64,000 nt of DNA from Euleptes europaea (lineage: Eukaryota > Chordata > Lepidosauria > Squamata > Sphaerodactylidae). The DNA lies in NCBI RefSeq assembly GCF_029931775.1, contig NC_079318.1:75551614-75615613 (forward strand). Direction: 5' to 3'. The number at the start of each line of letters is the position of its first letter. Positions within the stretch are counted from its first letter, which is position 1. Positions 42,285-52,920 of this stretch are shown here, in pieces. Both the position numbers and the translations under genes were made by a program. The notes beneath the pieces were generated by a model that saw only the letters and a list, made by a program, of their open reading frames with translations, did not search any database and was not told the origin of the DNA.

Positions 42285-42395
42285 GGGGCTACGGCTTGCT
42301 GAACACAAAGCAGCTTACAACCATTTTTTTCTTCACAACCACCACCCTGTGAGGTAGGCGAGGCTGAGAGAGAGCGACTAGCGAGAGCTTTGAGA
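42285..42395 (-). mobile_element. tRNA-headed SINE fragment
   Basis: AAGCAGCTTACAACC, CACCACCCTGTGAGGTAGGC and GAGGCTGAGAGAGAGCGAC are from its middle part only. Confidence 0.75.
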
Positions 42396-42499
42396 TAAGA
42401 GCTTACCTTGAATACAAGCTACTTGGTCACAGGTCCATCACAACATGGTCCTCCTTCGTTTGACCCTCACACTTTTGTTCTCTATAACAATGCATATAT

Positions 42500-42615
42500 A
42501 TGTCTGCCTCCTGAGAATACGCTTCACGCATCTGATGAAGTGAGCTCTAGCCCATGAAAGCCTTTGTTCCAACAAACCCTCCTGGATTTACCACCTGGTA
42601 ACTTTCCATGGTGTG
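42500..42615 (+). mobile_element. Penelope-like tail piece with CTGATGA...GAAA core
   Basis: CTGATGA (42532-42538) is followed by A, a possible stem GTGAGC/GCCCAT (42540-42545 with 42550-42555; one wobble, one mismatch) and GAAAG (42556-42560). The family context is inferred from the better copy at 56028. Confidence 0.4.
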
Positions 42616-42639
42616 CATGTAACCACTTTGGTAAACCAG

Positions 42640-44620
42640 TCATCTGTTATCATCCTGTGTCTCATCACTCCCACCTTCTGCTTTCCTGGGTTTCTGATCA
42701 GGTTCAGACGTGCGTTATGATTCTCCTCCTTCCTTAGCAGGACAATACAGACAACTGGTATCCAAGCATGACTAATATATTGTGGTCAATTTACTGTTTG
42801 GTGTATGCTCATCTATGTTCACCCAAGACCCAATCTAGCTGAATGTATTTCAGCGCAACAGTTAAGGATGTGCTTAGCACTTTCCTGTAGAAACTGATAA
42901 GACTGCAAATAATATGATTTTGGCTGGATTGTGAGAGCTCTGATTTACAGCATGGGAGGTGTGTGTAGCTGAATTCTAAACTCATACACTCAGCAGTAAA
43001 CCCAGATTATTTCAATGGGACTGGGCTCCTAGACAGGACTACAGCCTTATGGAACTATTCCTGTGATTTAAAACCACACCTTCTATTCTCACTCACACAT
43101 ACCTAGATGCACGCATGTGAAAACAACCCCAGTTCAAAGCATGCAAAGATTTTGCTTAGTGCCACACTGATTTCATTTGAACACCATGACACTAGATGAG
43201 CAGCTAGCATCTAAAGCAATCAAACAGACGATTTTAGATGGGCAGGTGTTGTCGAACAGCTTTCTCCAGAGGCAACGGTCAAACCCTCGGCGTGTTTAAT
43301 ATCACTATTCTTTCTCTCGGTTTCCTAAAAAGCTGAAATTCATTTTTTTGCGCATCCGTAAATCTCTAATCCAAGCTACAAACATGTATATGCTGTATCA
43401 ATAGATCTACTTTGAAGTAGTTGCCGTTGATTTCAATGGAATTTAACTATGAAGAATAAGATGCCAAAGAGGAAAAACACCGTCCCCCTTCGCCAGCTTT
43501 CTGAAAATTATTCCAATTCAGGAAAAAAAAGACTGTTTGCATACATAATTGTATTTCATAATTAGGGTACCTCAAATGCTTGTAGTGTTTAAAAGCAGTT
43601 TTCAAAGGCTTCTTCTTCATCCTCCCATCGCAACATTGGTAAGCAGGCAATCCTCTCTACATTTTTTGTGAAAGAGCCAGGAAAAACACTCTGGGTCTGC
43701 ATTTGCTATAGATTCATCCCGTTGATCAGATGCCCACAGAAGCGCGTGTACATGAAGTGCAGCCGATCGTAAAATTGACCATAATTGGCTAAATTACACG
43801 GTGCGGTGAAAAGCACCAAACAAAGACCTGAATCCTTCAGCTACCGAAATGCAGTCCTGGAGAGGCAGAGAAGTGTACGGGCAAGAAGTTTCATTCCCTC
43901 CCTCCCCCCCCCGTATGAGCCTGTTAGCATTTGCCCCTGCAGTTTGTTCTTAGTTCTCCAAACAAATAATTCTCTCTTTCTCTATCAATGACTTTAAAAG
44001 TATTGTTTCAGTCACATCAGGAAATAAACCTTTAATTGCAAAGAATAAAGTTCCAAAGAGTTCCCCCCCTCCACGCATTTATACATAGGATGCCTCTTGA
44101 AGTAACCATTGTGGGCAATTAATGATCCAGACACACTAAAGGAACTTTGAATCCATATCAGAGGGATTTTTGTACTAACAAATTGACGCTAACATCTTCC
44201 AGGGGATTATTCTCTTACATGACAATGAAACAAACGAATAAAAACCACCAAAGCGATGACATTAGGAACAGGCTTTCCGGTAAGAAATTAGTTGTAAAGC
44301 TAAGGTAGCTCACGGTAAATATCAAAAGAAATGCAAAAGAAGAAGTGTTTTGAAGCTAAATAAATACAAATGTCACAAAATCAGCACAACACAGATACAC
44401 GTACAGACACATATATAACTAGCAAAATGCCACCTCCACCCAGCGAATACATCAAGAAATTGTCACCTCACTAAAATTCAGTCCGTTTTCTTGTGGCTTC
44501 TCTCCCCCCCCCCACTATTTATATTTATATTTAAAGTAGCTGCTTTGTCAAATATAAATTTTCCCTGCGTGAAACCATCACAAAGAGTTCTTTATTAAAC
44601 CAGGGGCTTTCCTTTCAACT
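42640..44620. other. Repeat-poor region upstream of exon 1 splice donor
   Basis: For nearly 2 kb I recognise no transposon apart from two short AATCCTA-type scraps near 43010 and 43400. It is AT-rich with words such as GCAATTAATGATCC and CTAATTACACGG-like sites. This intronic stretch next to a predicted promoter may hold regulatory elements; this is an inference from the lack of insertions. Confidence 0.35.
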
Positions 44621-44865
44621 CTTTTCACAGATCAAGACACCTTTAAGTGACTTATCCATTTCGAAGGAGGGTGGTGGGTAGAAAAAACATACAGTCGCCC
44701 TCTTGCCCGGTTCCATCCTACCAAATCCCCCCTCCCCAGTTTCAAAGCTCTGGGTTGGTTAAATAGCGACTGCATTAGAAAGTCAGTTATCCGAGCTGAG
44801 GCAGACTTTCCCAAGACAAAGAGAATCCAGCAGCTTGCCGGCAAAGAGATCAAACAGCCGCCTAC

Positions 44866-44915
44866 CTGCCTGTGCGCTGTGAGTCCTGAGGTTTCCTCTG
44901 ATGCTTGAGTCTTGC
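44866..44915 (-). other. PNOC: PNOC exon 1, non-coding (predicted)
   Basis: On the minus strand a TATA box is followed about 30 bp later by a likely start near 44915, then a ~50-base segment ending CACAGGCAG|GTAGGC, a good donor. The segment has no ATG in frame with anything downstream, as expected for a 5' UTR exon of an opioid-precursor gene. Placement is by signals only; no transcript evidence. Confidence 0.45.
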
Positions 44916-44940
44916 ACTGTGTGTCTATCAGCGTGGCCCC

Positions 44941-44950
44941 TATATATGTA
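44941..44950 (-). promoter_or_regulatory. PNOC: TATA box of the predicted PNOC promoter
   Basis: Minus-strand TACATATATA followed by GGGGCC. It is 25-35 bp upstream of the predicted start. There is no CpG island here, fitting a regulated, tissue-specific promoter. Confidence 0.45.
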
Positions 44951-44994
44951 CACGGTAGGCACAGAGAGACACACACACCTCCCCAGCTCATTAA

Positions 44995-45000
44995 CACGTG
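44995..45000. promoter_or_regulatory. E-box CACGTG upstream of the TATA box
   Basis: A palindromic bHLH site about 50 bp upstream of the TATA box. Position is suggestive; function unknown. Confidence 0.25.
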
Positions 45001-45284
45001 CATCGGTGAGCCCAACCCCCTTAAGAAGCCACCTAACTTACACACTGACTAACAGCTGGGCACCCCTTGGGCATCCTCCAGCAAAACCTTCCCAGAAAGG
45101 GTTTCTCACACATCGAGCTACTGGAACCCCCCAGTGCCAACGCCACCCTATGCCACCATCCCTCAAGCCCATACAGCTGGATCGCAAGATAACAAGCTCA
45201 GATCTCTGGCTCAAGGATATAATGGGAAAGCAGGAATCCCTGATGAGAGAAGCAAGATTTCCAGCCTTCAGTGAAAACCTCGAC

Positions 45285-45490
45285 GGTGCTGTCATGAAGG
45301 CTTCCAGTTCGAATCTCACCTCTGCAAGAAACTCACATAGTGGCCTTCAGCGAGATAATAAGCCTCAGCCTCCCACTTGCAAATGAGGATAATAGTATCG
45401 GCCTACCTTCCAGGGATGTTGTAAGATTACTAAGGTAATATACGTGAAGTGCTTTGGACACTGGCAATGTGTTTATAAATAATGCAATTA
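45285..45490 (+). mobile_element. MIR / CORE-SINE, ancient
   Basis: GTTCGAATCTCACCTCTGC, ACTTGCAAATGAGGATAATAG, CTACCTTCCAGGGATGTTG and GTGAAGTGCTTTGGACACTG follow the MIR consensus order. This is the oldest repeat I can identify and lies just upstream of the predicted PNOC promoter. Confidence 0.8.
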
Positions 45491-45784
45491 ATTATTCAGT
45501 ATTTATCTTGAACAGTAATTCTTATTAATAATTATTGTTATCTAAGTGCATTTCCAAAAATGGAAGAAGAACAGGGGAACTGAGGTCCACCCCCATCTAT
45601 GGATTTTCAAATTAAACTGCCACTGGAAAGGAAAAGGAAATTGCCCTGCCCCTTTCCCTCCCTCCCTCCCCAGCTATTTGCCTTTTTTGGACAAATAGTT
45701 ATCTCCAGTTGACCACCTCTCGCTTCAAAATAGTGATGTACTCTTCCAACACAACACAGAAAATCCCTTTATAAAGCCATTCTT

Positions 45785-46022
45785 TGAGAGCCAGTGTGGT
45801 GTAGTGGTTAAGAGCAGCGTACTCTAATGAAAAAACAGGGTTCGATTCCCCACTCCTCCACATGGAGCCTGCTGGGTGACCTTGGGCCAGTCACACTTCT
45901 CTCAGAACTCTCTCATCCCACGTGGAGGCAGGCAGTGGCAAGCCACCTCCAAACGTCTCTTGCCTTAAAAACCCTACGGGGTCGCCATAATTCAGCTGTG
46001 ACTTGACGGCACTTTCCACCAC
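45785..46022 (+). mobile_element. Sauria-type SINE (tRNA head, BovB tail) with 12-bp TSD
   Basis: Head: GCCAGTGTGGTGTAGTGG (A box) and GGTTCGATTCCCC (B box). Tail: CTTGCCTTAAAAACCCTACG and TCAGCTGTGACTTGACGGC, as in the 5S SINEs and BovB. AAAGCCATTCTT flanks both sides (45773-45784, 46023-46034). Confidence 0.93.
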
Positions 46023-46236
46023 AAAGCCATTCTTGACCGTTGTGGTAGTTCCTTTATTTACTTGATTCTTTCATTTACTGGAGTCCTGAGGCTAAATATT
46101 TCGATATATGAACCTCGGCCACTCCACCTGCACACAGTTCTATGACCTCCCTGGCCCCTTTCTGCTGCCTTTCCTGTGCACCCATCCTCTCCTGCCTCAA
46201 GGAAATCTGGGTGATTTCCCTTAGGCAGACTTCCTT

Positions 46237-46395
46237 CTTGCTCTTTCAGAGAACCAACCCCATCTATCAACCCCATCTATCAACTCCGTGGCTGTCAGCT
46301 TTCCCGAGTAGTCAGAATGTCGCGTTTTCCATGACATCACACCATATTATCCAAAGGTGTTTGGGGGAGCTTTCAAATGTCAGGCAAGAGATTTC
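46237..46395 (+). repeat. Local repeated segment, copy 1
   Basis: CTTTCAGAGAACCAACCCC, GGCTGTCAGCTTTCCCGAG and ATATTATCCAAAGGTGTTTG recur in the same order at 47066-47425. A 14-bp CCCCATCTATCAAC unit is doubled inside this copy only. Confidence 0.8.
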
Positions 46396-46639
46396 AGTAA
46401 GTATATAGTAAGTCCTTTGTTTTGGTTAGAGCTTGCTCTGATTTATAACCCTTGCTTTTCACAAGGGCACCCAGGACAGATAACGTGTGTGGCTCATGGC
46501 CGAGACCCAAGGAGGAACTGCTTACCCAGTGGAGGGGGATTGCCCAGAGATATGCTCCACAGTGCTGTCAAGACCACGGACAGATCACCAGGGAGCTGGA
46601 TTCAGTACTAAGGACAGCAACCAAGTTGCTTTTCAGTGG

Positions 46640-46740
46640 TTCTCAACATTTTTTTGCTCCATTCCCCCCCTTTCACCGTTGTTCAGAATATAACACCCCC
46701 TTCCCAAGATAGTCAAACAGTTATTAAAAACAAACTACAA
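46640..46740. mobile_element. Probable hAT fragment (CAGTGGTTCTCAACA)
   Basis: TTTCAGTGGTTCTCAACATTT is the usual start of Charlie-type hAT MITEs; the other end is not found. Confidence 0.35.
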
Positions 46741-47065
46741 TTTTACAGATTGTACATAATCTACAGGACATCCCACTTTGCTGAATAGTGGTCCCAATTC
46801 CCTGCCTGGAACCCTAAAATTCCCCCCCCGGGGGGGGACTTTCCCCCTTGTTGAGATCCCATGTTTTAGATGTTCTCCCAGCTGCCCTGTCCTATGCCCT
46901 GCAAAATCAGCAAAATCCAGGGACCATCCCAAAAGAAAGCAAGTAGATGCAGGTGTGTAAACTGGAAGAAGGAATTCTGAGTGGTGAAGCTGCCTCAGGA
47001 GACATCTTGAGGATTCAGCATCCAGTCTGATTCTCCCCCCACCCACCCCCAAATTGCAAGCCTTT

Positions 47066-47425
47066 TTGCTTTTTCATAGAACCAACTCTGTCTATTGACA
47101 TTCTGTAGGCTGTCAGCTTTCCCGAGAAGTTAGAAGTTAGGGGAGGGACAGTGGCTCAGTGGCAGTGCATCTGCTTGCCATGCAGAAGGTCCCAGGTTCA
47201 ATCCCCCAGCATCTCTAGTTAAAGGGACTAGGCAAGTAGGGGATGTGAAAGACCCCTGCCTGAGACCCTGGAAAGCCGCTGCCAGTCTGAGTAGACAATA
47301 CTGACTTTGATGGACTAGGGGTCTGATTCAGTATAAGGCAGCTTCATGTGACTGAGCTTTCTATAACATCATAGCATATTATCCAAAGGTGTTTGAGGAG
47401 CCTTGCAAATCTCAGGCAAAATACT
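47066..47425 (+). repeat. Local repeated segment, copy 2 (interrupted by SINE)
   Basis: TTTTTCATAGAACCAACTC, GGCTGTCAGCTTTCCCGAG, then a SINE at 47140-47350, then ATATTATCCAAAGGTGTTTG. The SINE is absent from copy 1. Confidence 0.8.
47140..47350 (+). mobile_element. tRNA-headed SINE, GTGGCTCAGTGG family, nested
   Basis: AGTGGCTCAGTGGCAGTGC (A box), GGTTCAATCCCCCAGC (B box), GTAGACAATACTGACTTTG and GGCAGCTTCATGTG. It interrupts copy 2 of the local repeat. Confidence 0.9.
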
Positions 47426-48034
47426 CTCAAAAATAAACAAGAGGAACCTGTAATTCTCAGCACCACTTGTCCTTAATCAATAAAACAATTTGTTAATTAA
47501 TTCAGCAATTAAACAAATGGAAGCTTGTTGCCTTAATAGTAAATGAATCTGCCTCTAACCAGGGAAGAAAACGTTTGGTTTGGTTTGCAGTTTGAGTTCA
47601 TTGGGAACTGAAATTTTTACACTTTGGTTCCAGTTTAAACCAGGGAATTTCCAGAACCAGTTTTTGCACTCTTGTGTAAGACTCAGGACAGACTCAGGTC
47701 TGACACACATAAGAATAACAACAAGCAACAGGGTTCTCCTCTGTTGAAATAAATGGGTGCCATTCAAATTTATATCCTCAAACTGGGAAAGGATCCTTTC
47801 AAGTGTTCGTGTTCAAAGACTGGGAAATAAACTCCCTTCAGTTGGTCCTCCCAAACTGTGATGCTGAGAGATCTCCACCCACATTGTCCTTGTCTGATGG
47901 CAGATCTACAAGACTACTGAGTACCATCATGAGCACTTGTATAGACTGTGCAGGACTCCTCTCTTATGTTTATTTTATTAGATTATTTATATCCTGCACT
48001 TCCATGAATAAAATGGACTCTTTAGGGCAGGTTA

Positions 48035-48330
48035 AAAAGGTAAAGGTCCCCTGTGCAAGCACCGGATCATTCCTGACCCATGGGGTGATGTCACATCCTG
48101 ATGTTTACTAGGCAGACTTTGTTTACAGGATGGTTTGCCAGTGCCTTCCCCAGTCATCTTCCCTTTACCCCCAGCAAGCTGGGTACTCATTCTACCGACC
48201 TCGGAAGGATGGAAGGCTGAATCAACCTTGAGCCGGCAACCTGAAACCAACTTCTGTCATGATCGAACTCAGGTCGTGAGCAGAGCTTGGATTGCAGTAC
48301 TGCAGCTTACCAGTCTGCACCACGGGGCTC
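48035..48330 (-). mobile_element. tRNA-headed SINE, GCCCCATGGCGCAG family, with 15-bp TSD
   Basis: The flanks CTTTAGGGCAGGTTA (48020-48034 and 48331-48345) are identical. The minus strand opens GAGCCCCGTGGTGCAGACTG and ends GGGGACCTTTACCTTTTT. It sits in an older SINE-like 3' end (TTATATCCTGCACTTCC). Confidence 0.95.
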
Positions 48331-48639
48331 CTTTAGGGCAGGTTACAGAACATTAAAAACACAAACTTTTCTATTACAGTAGAATATCATTAAACTGGCA
48401 CCATAAAACCAGGAACATTAAAAGCAATATTGTTTTAAAAAAATCAGTTAAAATTGATGTCAGTTTGCCCACATCAATTAAAAGTCATCATCAAAACAAC
48501 TGGTCTGGCACCAATCCTAACCAATTATATAACGGTGTTAACAGGCAAAGCTCCAGGTTGAAAGATCCCTCTTGAGCCTTTGGTGTAACAGCCACAAAGA
48601 CAGACACTGTAGGCCTCCAATACCTCAGGAGGGAACTCC

Positions 48640-48745
48640 CAAAGAGAGGGAGGAGGAGGGAGGAGGATGTTGTAAACCACTTCGGGTCACCATTGGGAGG
48701 AAAAGTGGAGTATAAACAAGCAAGCAAGCAAGCAGCACAATGTTC
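48640..48745 (+). mobile_element. SINE/LINE 3' end with (AAGC)n
   Basis: GTAAACCACTTCGGGTCACC, GTGGAGTATAAACAAGCAAGC: the common '...GGGTATAAA' retroposon end with a tetranucleotide tail. Confidence 0.6.
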
Positions 48746-49427
48746 AGCCATAGAGAAAGCCCTCTCCCTTTCCCAGTTTAAGGATATAAATTTGAGTAGC
48801 ACCCATTTATTTTAACAAAGGAGAACTTCCTTTTTGGGCAGGAGAAAATCCTTCAGGAATGTGCTTGATTCCCTCTTTAGTCAATAATCCTGCCTTCTGG
48901 GTCTCCTCTATTATGCCCTTACATTTAACCAGAACATGTACATAAAGCCTGCCATTCCTTGCATTGGGAATAGTCTTTCATGCTCCCATTTAGCTACAAT
49001 GATCCTCTTTTAAGATAACTCTTTCTCAGTTTTGCTGCAGACGTGCAATATATTTATTCTAAACCATTATCACAACTTGGTTTAAAACTTTTTAAAAGCT
49101 GATTAACCTCCCTTTAAACTCTTCTTCTGATTTGTGTCTTTTGACTCCTTTTCCTTATGCATTTAATCTTACACTGCAATTTAATTAATTGCATTTTAGG
49201 ACCATCAATAAAGATAGAAACAAATGGAGAACTGAACAAGCCCTATCATATAATCAGTGGTGAGCAGCAGAAAAACAGAAGAAGATTCCTGTGGTGTGAC
49301 TTTCCTTGGCACTCCCTTTAAGGATGGGGCACAGGGAGGACTGATGCTGCACACCACGGTTATGTCACTTCCGGGTGAAACCCCATTCCCCATCATGGAC
49401 TCATTGCCGCTGTGAATTTCCTTCCTT
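48746..49427. other. Intergenic stretch without recognised features
   Basis: Nothing recognised; 49205-49513 is an open frame without family resemblance. Confidence 0.4.
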
Positions 49428-49620
49428 CCTATGCATTTGTTTATTTCATTTATATCCCACCTTTCTCCCCAGTGGGGATCCAAAGCGCCTTGCAGGCATC
49501 TCCTCTCCACCATTGTATTCTCACAATGACCCTGTGAGGCAGGCCAGGCTGAGAGTATACAATTGGCCCAAGGTCAGCTTCAAGTGTCCAGGGCAGATGG
49601 GGGTTCCGAAGCCATCCCGC
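49428..49620 (-). mobile_element. tRNA-headed SINE
   Basis: TTTATTTCATTTATATCCCACC, CCAGTGGGGATCCAAAGCGC and GACCCTGTGAGGCAGGCCAGG; the head is worn. Confidence 0.8.
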
Positions 49621-49624
49621 CTTC

Positions 49625-49790
49625 CATCTAGGGATGTGCTCCTGGATACATCCGATCTGAACATATACCTGAAAAATACCTTACCAGTATATTTGGGTAT
49701 TATTCGGATGGTACTCCAGATTTTTCAGAATACGGATGAACCACTTCCCCAAAAATACGGAAATATTCGGGTATACCCAGGGATACTCAG
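49625..49790. mobile_element. Worn MITE piece resembling the 1175/7240 family
   Basis: GGGATGTGCTCC and the repeated ATTCGG/AAAATACGG words resemble the A/T-rich ends of that family (TTCAGAAAATC, CGAATTCCC). Only moderate support. Confidence 0.3.
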
Positions 49791-50424
49791 GGCTTTCGTT
49801 TTTAAGGCTCCCAAGGCTGTTTTTCTTATGCTTTTCTTCAAGTTTACAGGACTCCTGGGCAACAGGAGGGAGGCAGGAGGGATGCAGCTCTTCCAGGCTA
49901 TGGGATCCAATCTTAGGGGAAGCATGAACTGTTGGTGTTAAGATGGAAATGTTTTTAACAATTATTATAAGCCATCTTTAACCACCAGAAAAGACAGGGT
50001 ATAAATGTTTCAATGAATGAATGAATAAATGACTGTCTGAGCCATGGACAAAGAGGATAAAAGTCATTCAGCTGGACTCTATTTCGTGGCTAGTTCTTTC
50101 GCAGTGCTGCTGCTCTGATCTCTGCTTTGGAGTGATGCCTGCCTGGGAAGACCTTTTTGTTCTGTGTCTGCCAGCTGGACATCTTCCAGACGGATTTTCT
50201 AATTTGTTTTAAAATATGATTTCAAGTTTTTCTGGGTTTTTGGTTTTCCGGGGGGGGGGCTGTAGTTGGGGGACACACCCTTTCCCCAAATTTGGTTCTT
50301 TTCAGAATAGTTTTCCTTGCTTTTCTTTTATGCTGTTTTTATGTTGTTCTCTTGGCTCCGGCCCCCAACTCCTCCATGTGAAAGCAGCTACAGTTGTTGT
50401 CATATAAACGAGTGAGGCAGAGAC

Positions 50425-50515
50425 AGTACGTAAGCTGTCATAAATTTTTAGTCTTTAAGGTGCCTTGTGACTCTTTTGTGCTTGCGAACTAACATAGCTA
50501 CACCTCTAGGACTGG
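50425..50515 (+). mobile_element. Penelope-like tail piece
   Basis: TCATAAATTTTTAGTCTTTAAGG, TGACTCTTTTGTG and CTAACATAGCTACACC match the TTAGTCTTTAAGGTGCCAC ... ACTAACACGGCTACC tail seen at 56070-56140 and 63110. Confidence 0.55.
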
Positions 50516-50599
50516 GACCAAGCTATTTGAAGGACCTTTTTCTGCCATGTGAAACTGCTCGACAGTTAAGAGTAATTTCCGAGATGCTGAGCTATTGCA

Positions 50600-51010
50600 C
50601 CCACTGTTAGAAGCAAGCTTAACAGTGCATTCCTGAGAGGAATGCCTACGCCGGTCTTTGGAGGCCCGGCCGAAACCTCGTGCAACCTCATAGGGCTGCA
50701 CAGGAGATACACTACCGAAAAGGTGGCGTATCTCGGCAAAAATAAAAATGGGCGTTCCTGGCCCGAAAGGACTTTGGAGGCTGCCTAAAGGCGGCTCCTC
50801 CCCCAGCCTGGTGCTGGAATGCCCTGGGAACACCTCCCGGGACACCTGCATGGCCTTTGACAGTGTTCAGATGCCGCCGGACAGCCCTGTCGGTGTCCGG
50901 GGGTGGCACTGCTGCGGCAGCAGCCGGCCACCGCCATCCGGGCCTTCCTGCTGGTGCGGGGCCCCCGGACACCGGTGTGGTGCCTTCCTGGCCTTATAGG
51001 GGCTTTCGCC
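50600..51010. repeat. GC-rich dispersed repeat with hairpin
   Basis: A CpG-rich block in AT-rich surroundings. GAGATAC...GTATCTC (50705-50735) forms a stem around ACCGAAAAGGT. Together with CGTTCCTGGCCCGAAAGG it recurs, diverged, at 52690-52920. GGAGGCTGCC and CGGTGTCCGGG occur on both strands inside. Confidence 0.55.
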
Positions 51011-51941
51011 CTTAGATCTCAGGAATGCTCTGTAAGAATCAGGTTCAGAGCTTTTCTTTTGCTGTGCTAAGACTTTGGACTGACATCCCTCCCCAGAGAT
51101 GTGCCTTTTGTGAAATCTGTAGTCTTTTAGTCTTCAGGCAACAACATTATTATTTCCCAAAGCCTTTTACAAAGTTATTTTTCTGGGTCCCTCTATGACT
51201 TTTATGACTGACACAAGAGCATTACCATGACTTAACTCTGTTAGTTTCTGTTGTTTTCATTTTTATCGCTGGTATTAAAGATAGAGCATGGCTGTGTTTA
51301 CCTATTTTCAAAAAAACCTTTTTAGAGTCACTTTGTTAATGATCTTGTTGCTGTTTTCATTGCTTGCATACTGCTGGTTGTTATTTTTAAGTGTCCCTGT
51401 TTCACTGTTTTTAATGGATATTGTCAGTGTATAAATGCTTTCTACAAAATAAAAAAATCAATAAAAATAGTCATATAAGTCAAAACCAGATTCTCCCACC
51501 TTCCCTAGTTTATGGCCCAGTCCTATGATTAATGTGACCAATTGCAGGGATGCTTCCACTATACTTGTCCAAACAACCATCACTGCTCCTATACGCTACG
51601 TCCCGTAAAAAGTGTGGCATGCAGAACTAGCAAAGCTGGGGAGGCCCTGGGGCCAGCGATGGACCTGTGTTCTGGCTTTTAAACCAGCTGGCCCAGAGAA
51701 GTAAACAACAGAAACTAAATGGAAAAATCTATCAATAATCAGTTGTACATTATAATCAGAAACCTTCATTTCTGCCATTAGTAGCTGGTTTAGCAGCTGT
51801 TCTAAGAGCAGTAGTTTTCCTTTCCTTCAGACCTATCAAATGGGGAATACTGTGCAGTTGGTGAGCTCTGGAGTTCAAATCTAATGCCCCCCCCCCCCCA
51901 TAGATTCATTCTGGAACTTGCATATGTTTGTCGTTCCTCAG

Positions 51942-52159
51942 TAGGGTTGCCAGTTCTAGGTTGGAAAATACCAGGAGGTTTTGGGGGTGGACCCAGGGGA
52001 GGGTGGGGATCGGGGAGGGGAGGACCTCAGCAGGGTATAATGCCATAGAGTCCACCTTCCAAAGGAGCCGTTTTCTCCAGGGGAACTTATCTCAGTCGCC
52101 TGGAGATAAGTTGTAATAGTGGGAGATCTCCAGGTGCCGACTGGAGGCTGGCAACCCTA
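51942..52159 (+). mobile_element. hAT MITE with 8-bp TSD, second subfamily
   Basis: Flanks TTCCTCAG (51934-51941) and TTCCTCAA (52160-52167). Contains CTCAGCAGGGTATAATGCC. 218 bp. Confidence 0.88.
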
Positions 52160-52689
52160 TTCCTCAACATGCTTTGCAACATTTCAAGGAATCTTCTTGA
52201 GCAGGTCTCTTGAATCTTGCTGCACAACTCCTTGGGGTAGGAAAACATCTTGGGCCAGGCCTGATCTTGCACCAATAATTTTGGCTGTCCACCCTGGCCT
52301 AAAGCACGGCAGTTTATTGGAAGGAATGGTTCATCCATCCTGATTGTTGCTGGGTTTTTTTTGCTGTTGTCCATAATTGTGTCCACAAAGGGTTGCTATG
52401 AACTAACTGCTTAATAATGCTCTGGGCTCTTATACCCGATAAATCAGTGTCTAAATTCTCATTTACTCCAATGGGCTCATGATTTGGTTCCAAGAGACTA
52501 GCAGATGGATGGGGAATGGCTTTCTTAGCTCCAAGTGTGAAATTACACAATAAAATTCTCAGCAGAAATGAGATTTTATCTCTATAATTTCTGGGAATAA
52601 TACCAAGAGAAGGTGTAGGTGCATAAGCCAGACCAGGCCATGTGCATGTGTGTGGTGCAAAAGCAAGGGTTATTTTCATTGCAACTTAC

Positions 52690-52920
52690 AGCCCATTCCT
52701 GGGGTGGTGGTGGTGGTTAGGCAGAGGCTGGAGGCAGCACAGCCCGGCAGCCTCCACAGCAGGAACCAGCTCCTCCGCTGAAGCCAGAATGCTGCCCATA
52801 TTTGCAAGCGCCGTGGAACCGCTCCAAAGCGTTCCATGGGGCTATGCCACCTAAAAAGGTGGCATAACTTGCAGTAAGGGCAAAGGTGGCATTCCTGGCC
52901 TGAAAGGGGTTAGGAAGCTG
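52690..52920. repeat. GC-rich dispersed repeat, second copy
   Basis: TATGCCACCTAAAAAGGTGG then CATA is a perfect 9-bp stem at 52844-52867. It is followed by GGCATTCCTGGCCTGAAAGG, parallel to the copy at 50600. (GGT)n at 52705-52716 near the start. Confidence 0.55.

Larger units (their letters stand above)
8284..44865 (-). other. PNOC: PNOC intron 1 (predicted)
   Basis: This is the span between the exon 2 acceptor and the predicted exon 1 donor. It is about 36.6 kb, longer than I would expect for the mammalian intron, and is swollen by CR1, hAT and SINE insertions. Its existence depends on exon 1 being correctly placed at 44.9 kb. Confidence 0.5.

Noticed and set aside
44632-45386. Open frames around the predicted PNOC promoter (137 and 161 codons)
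   Set aside because: Neither resembles a protein; one overlaps a MIR and the other the predicted non-coding exon.
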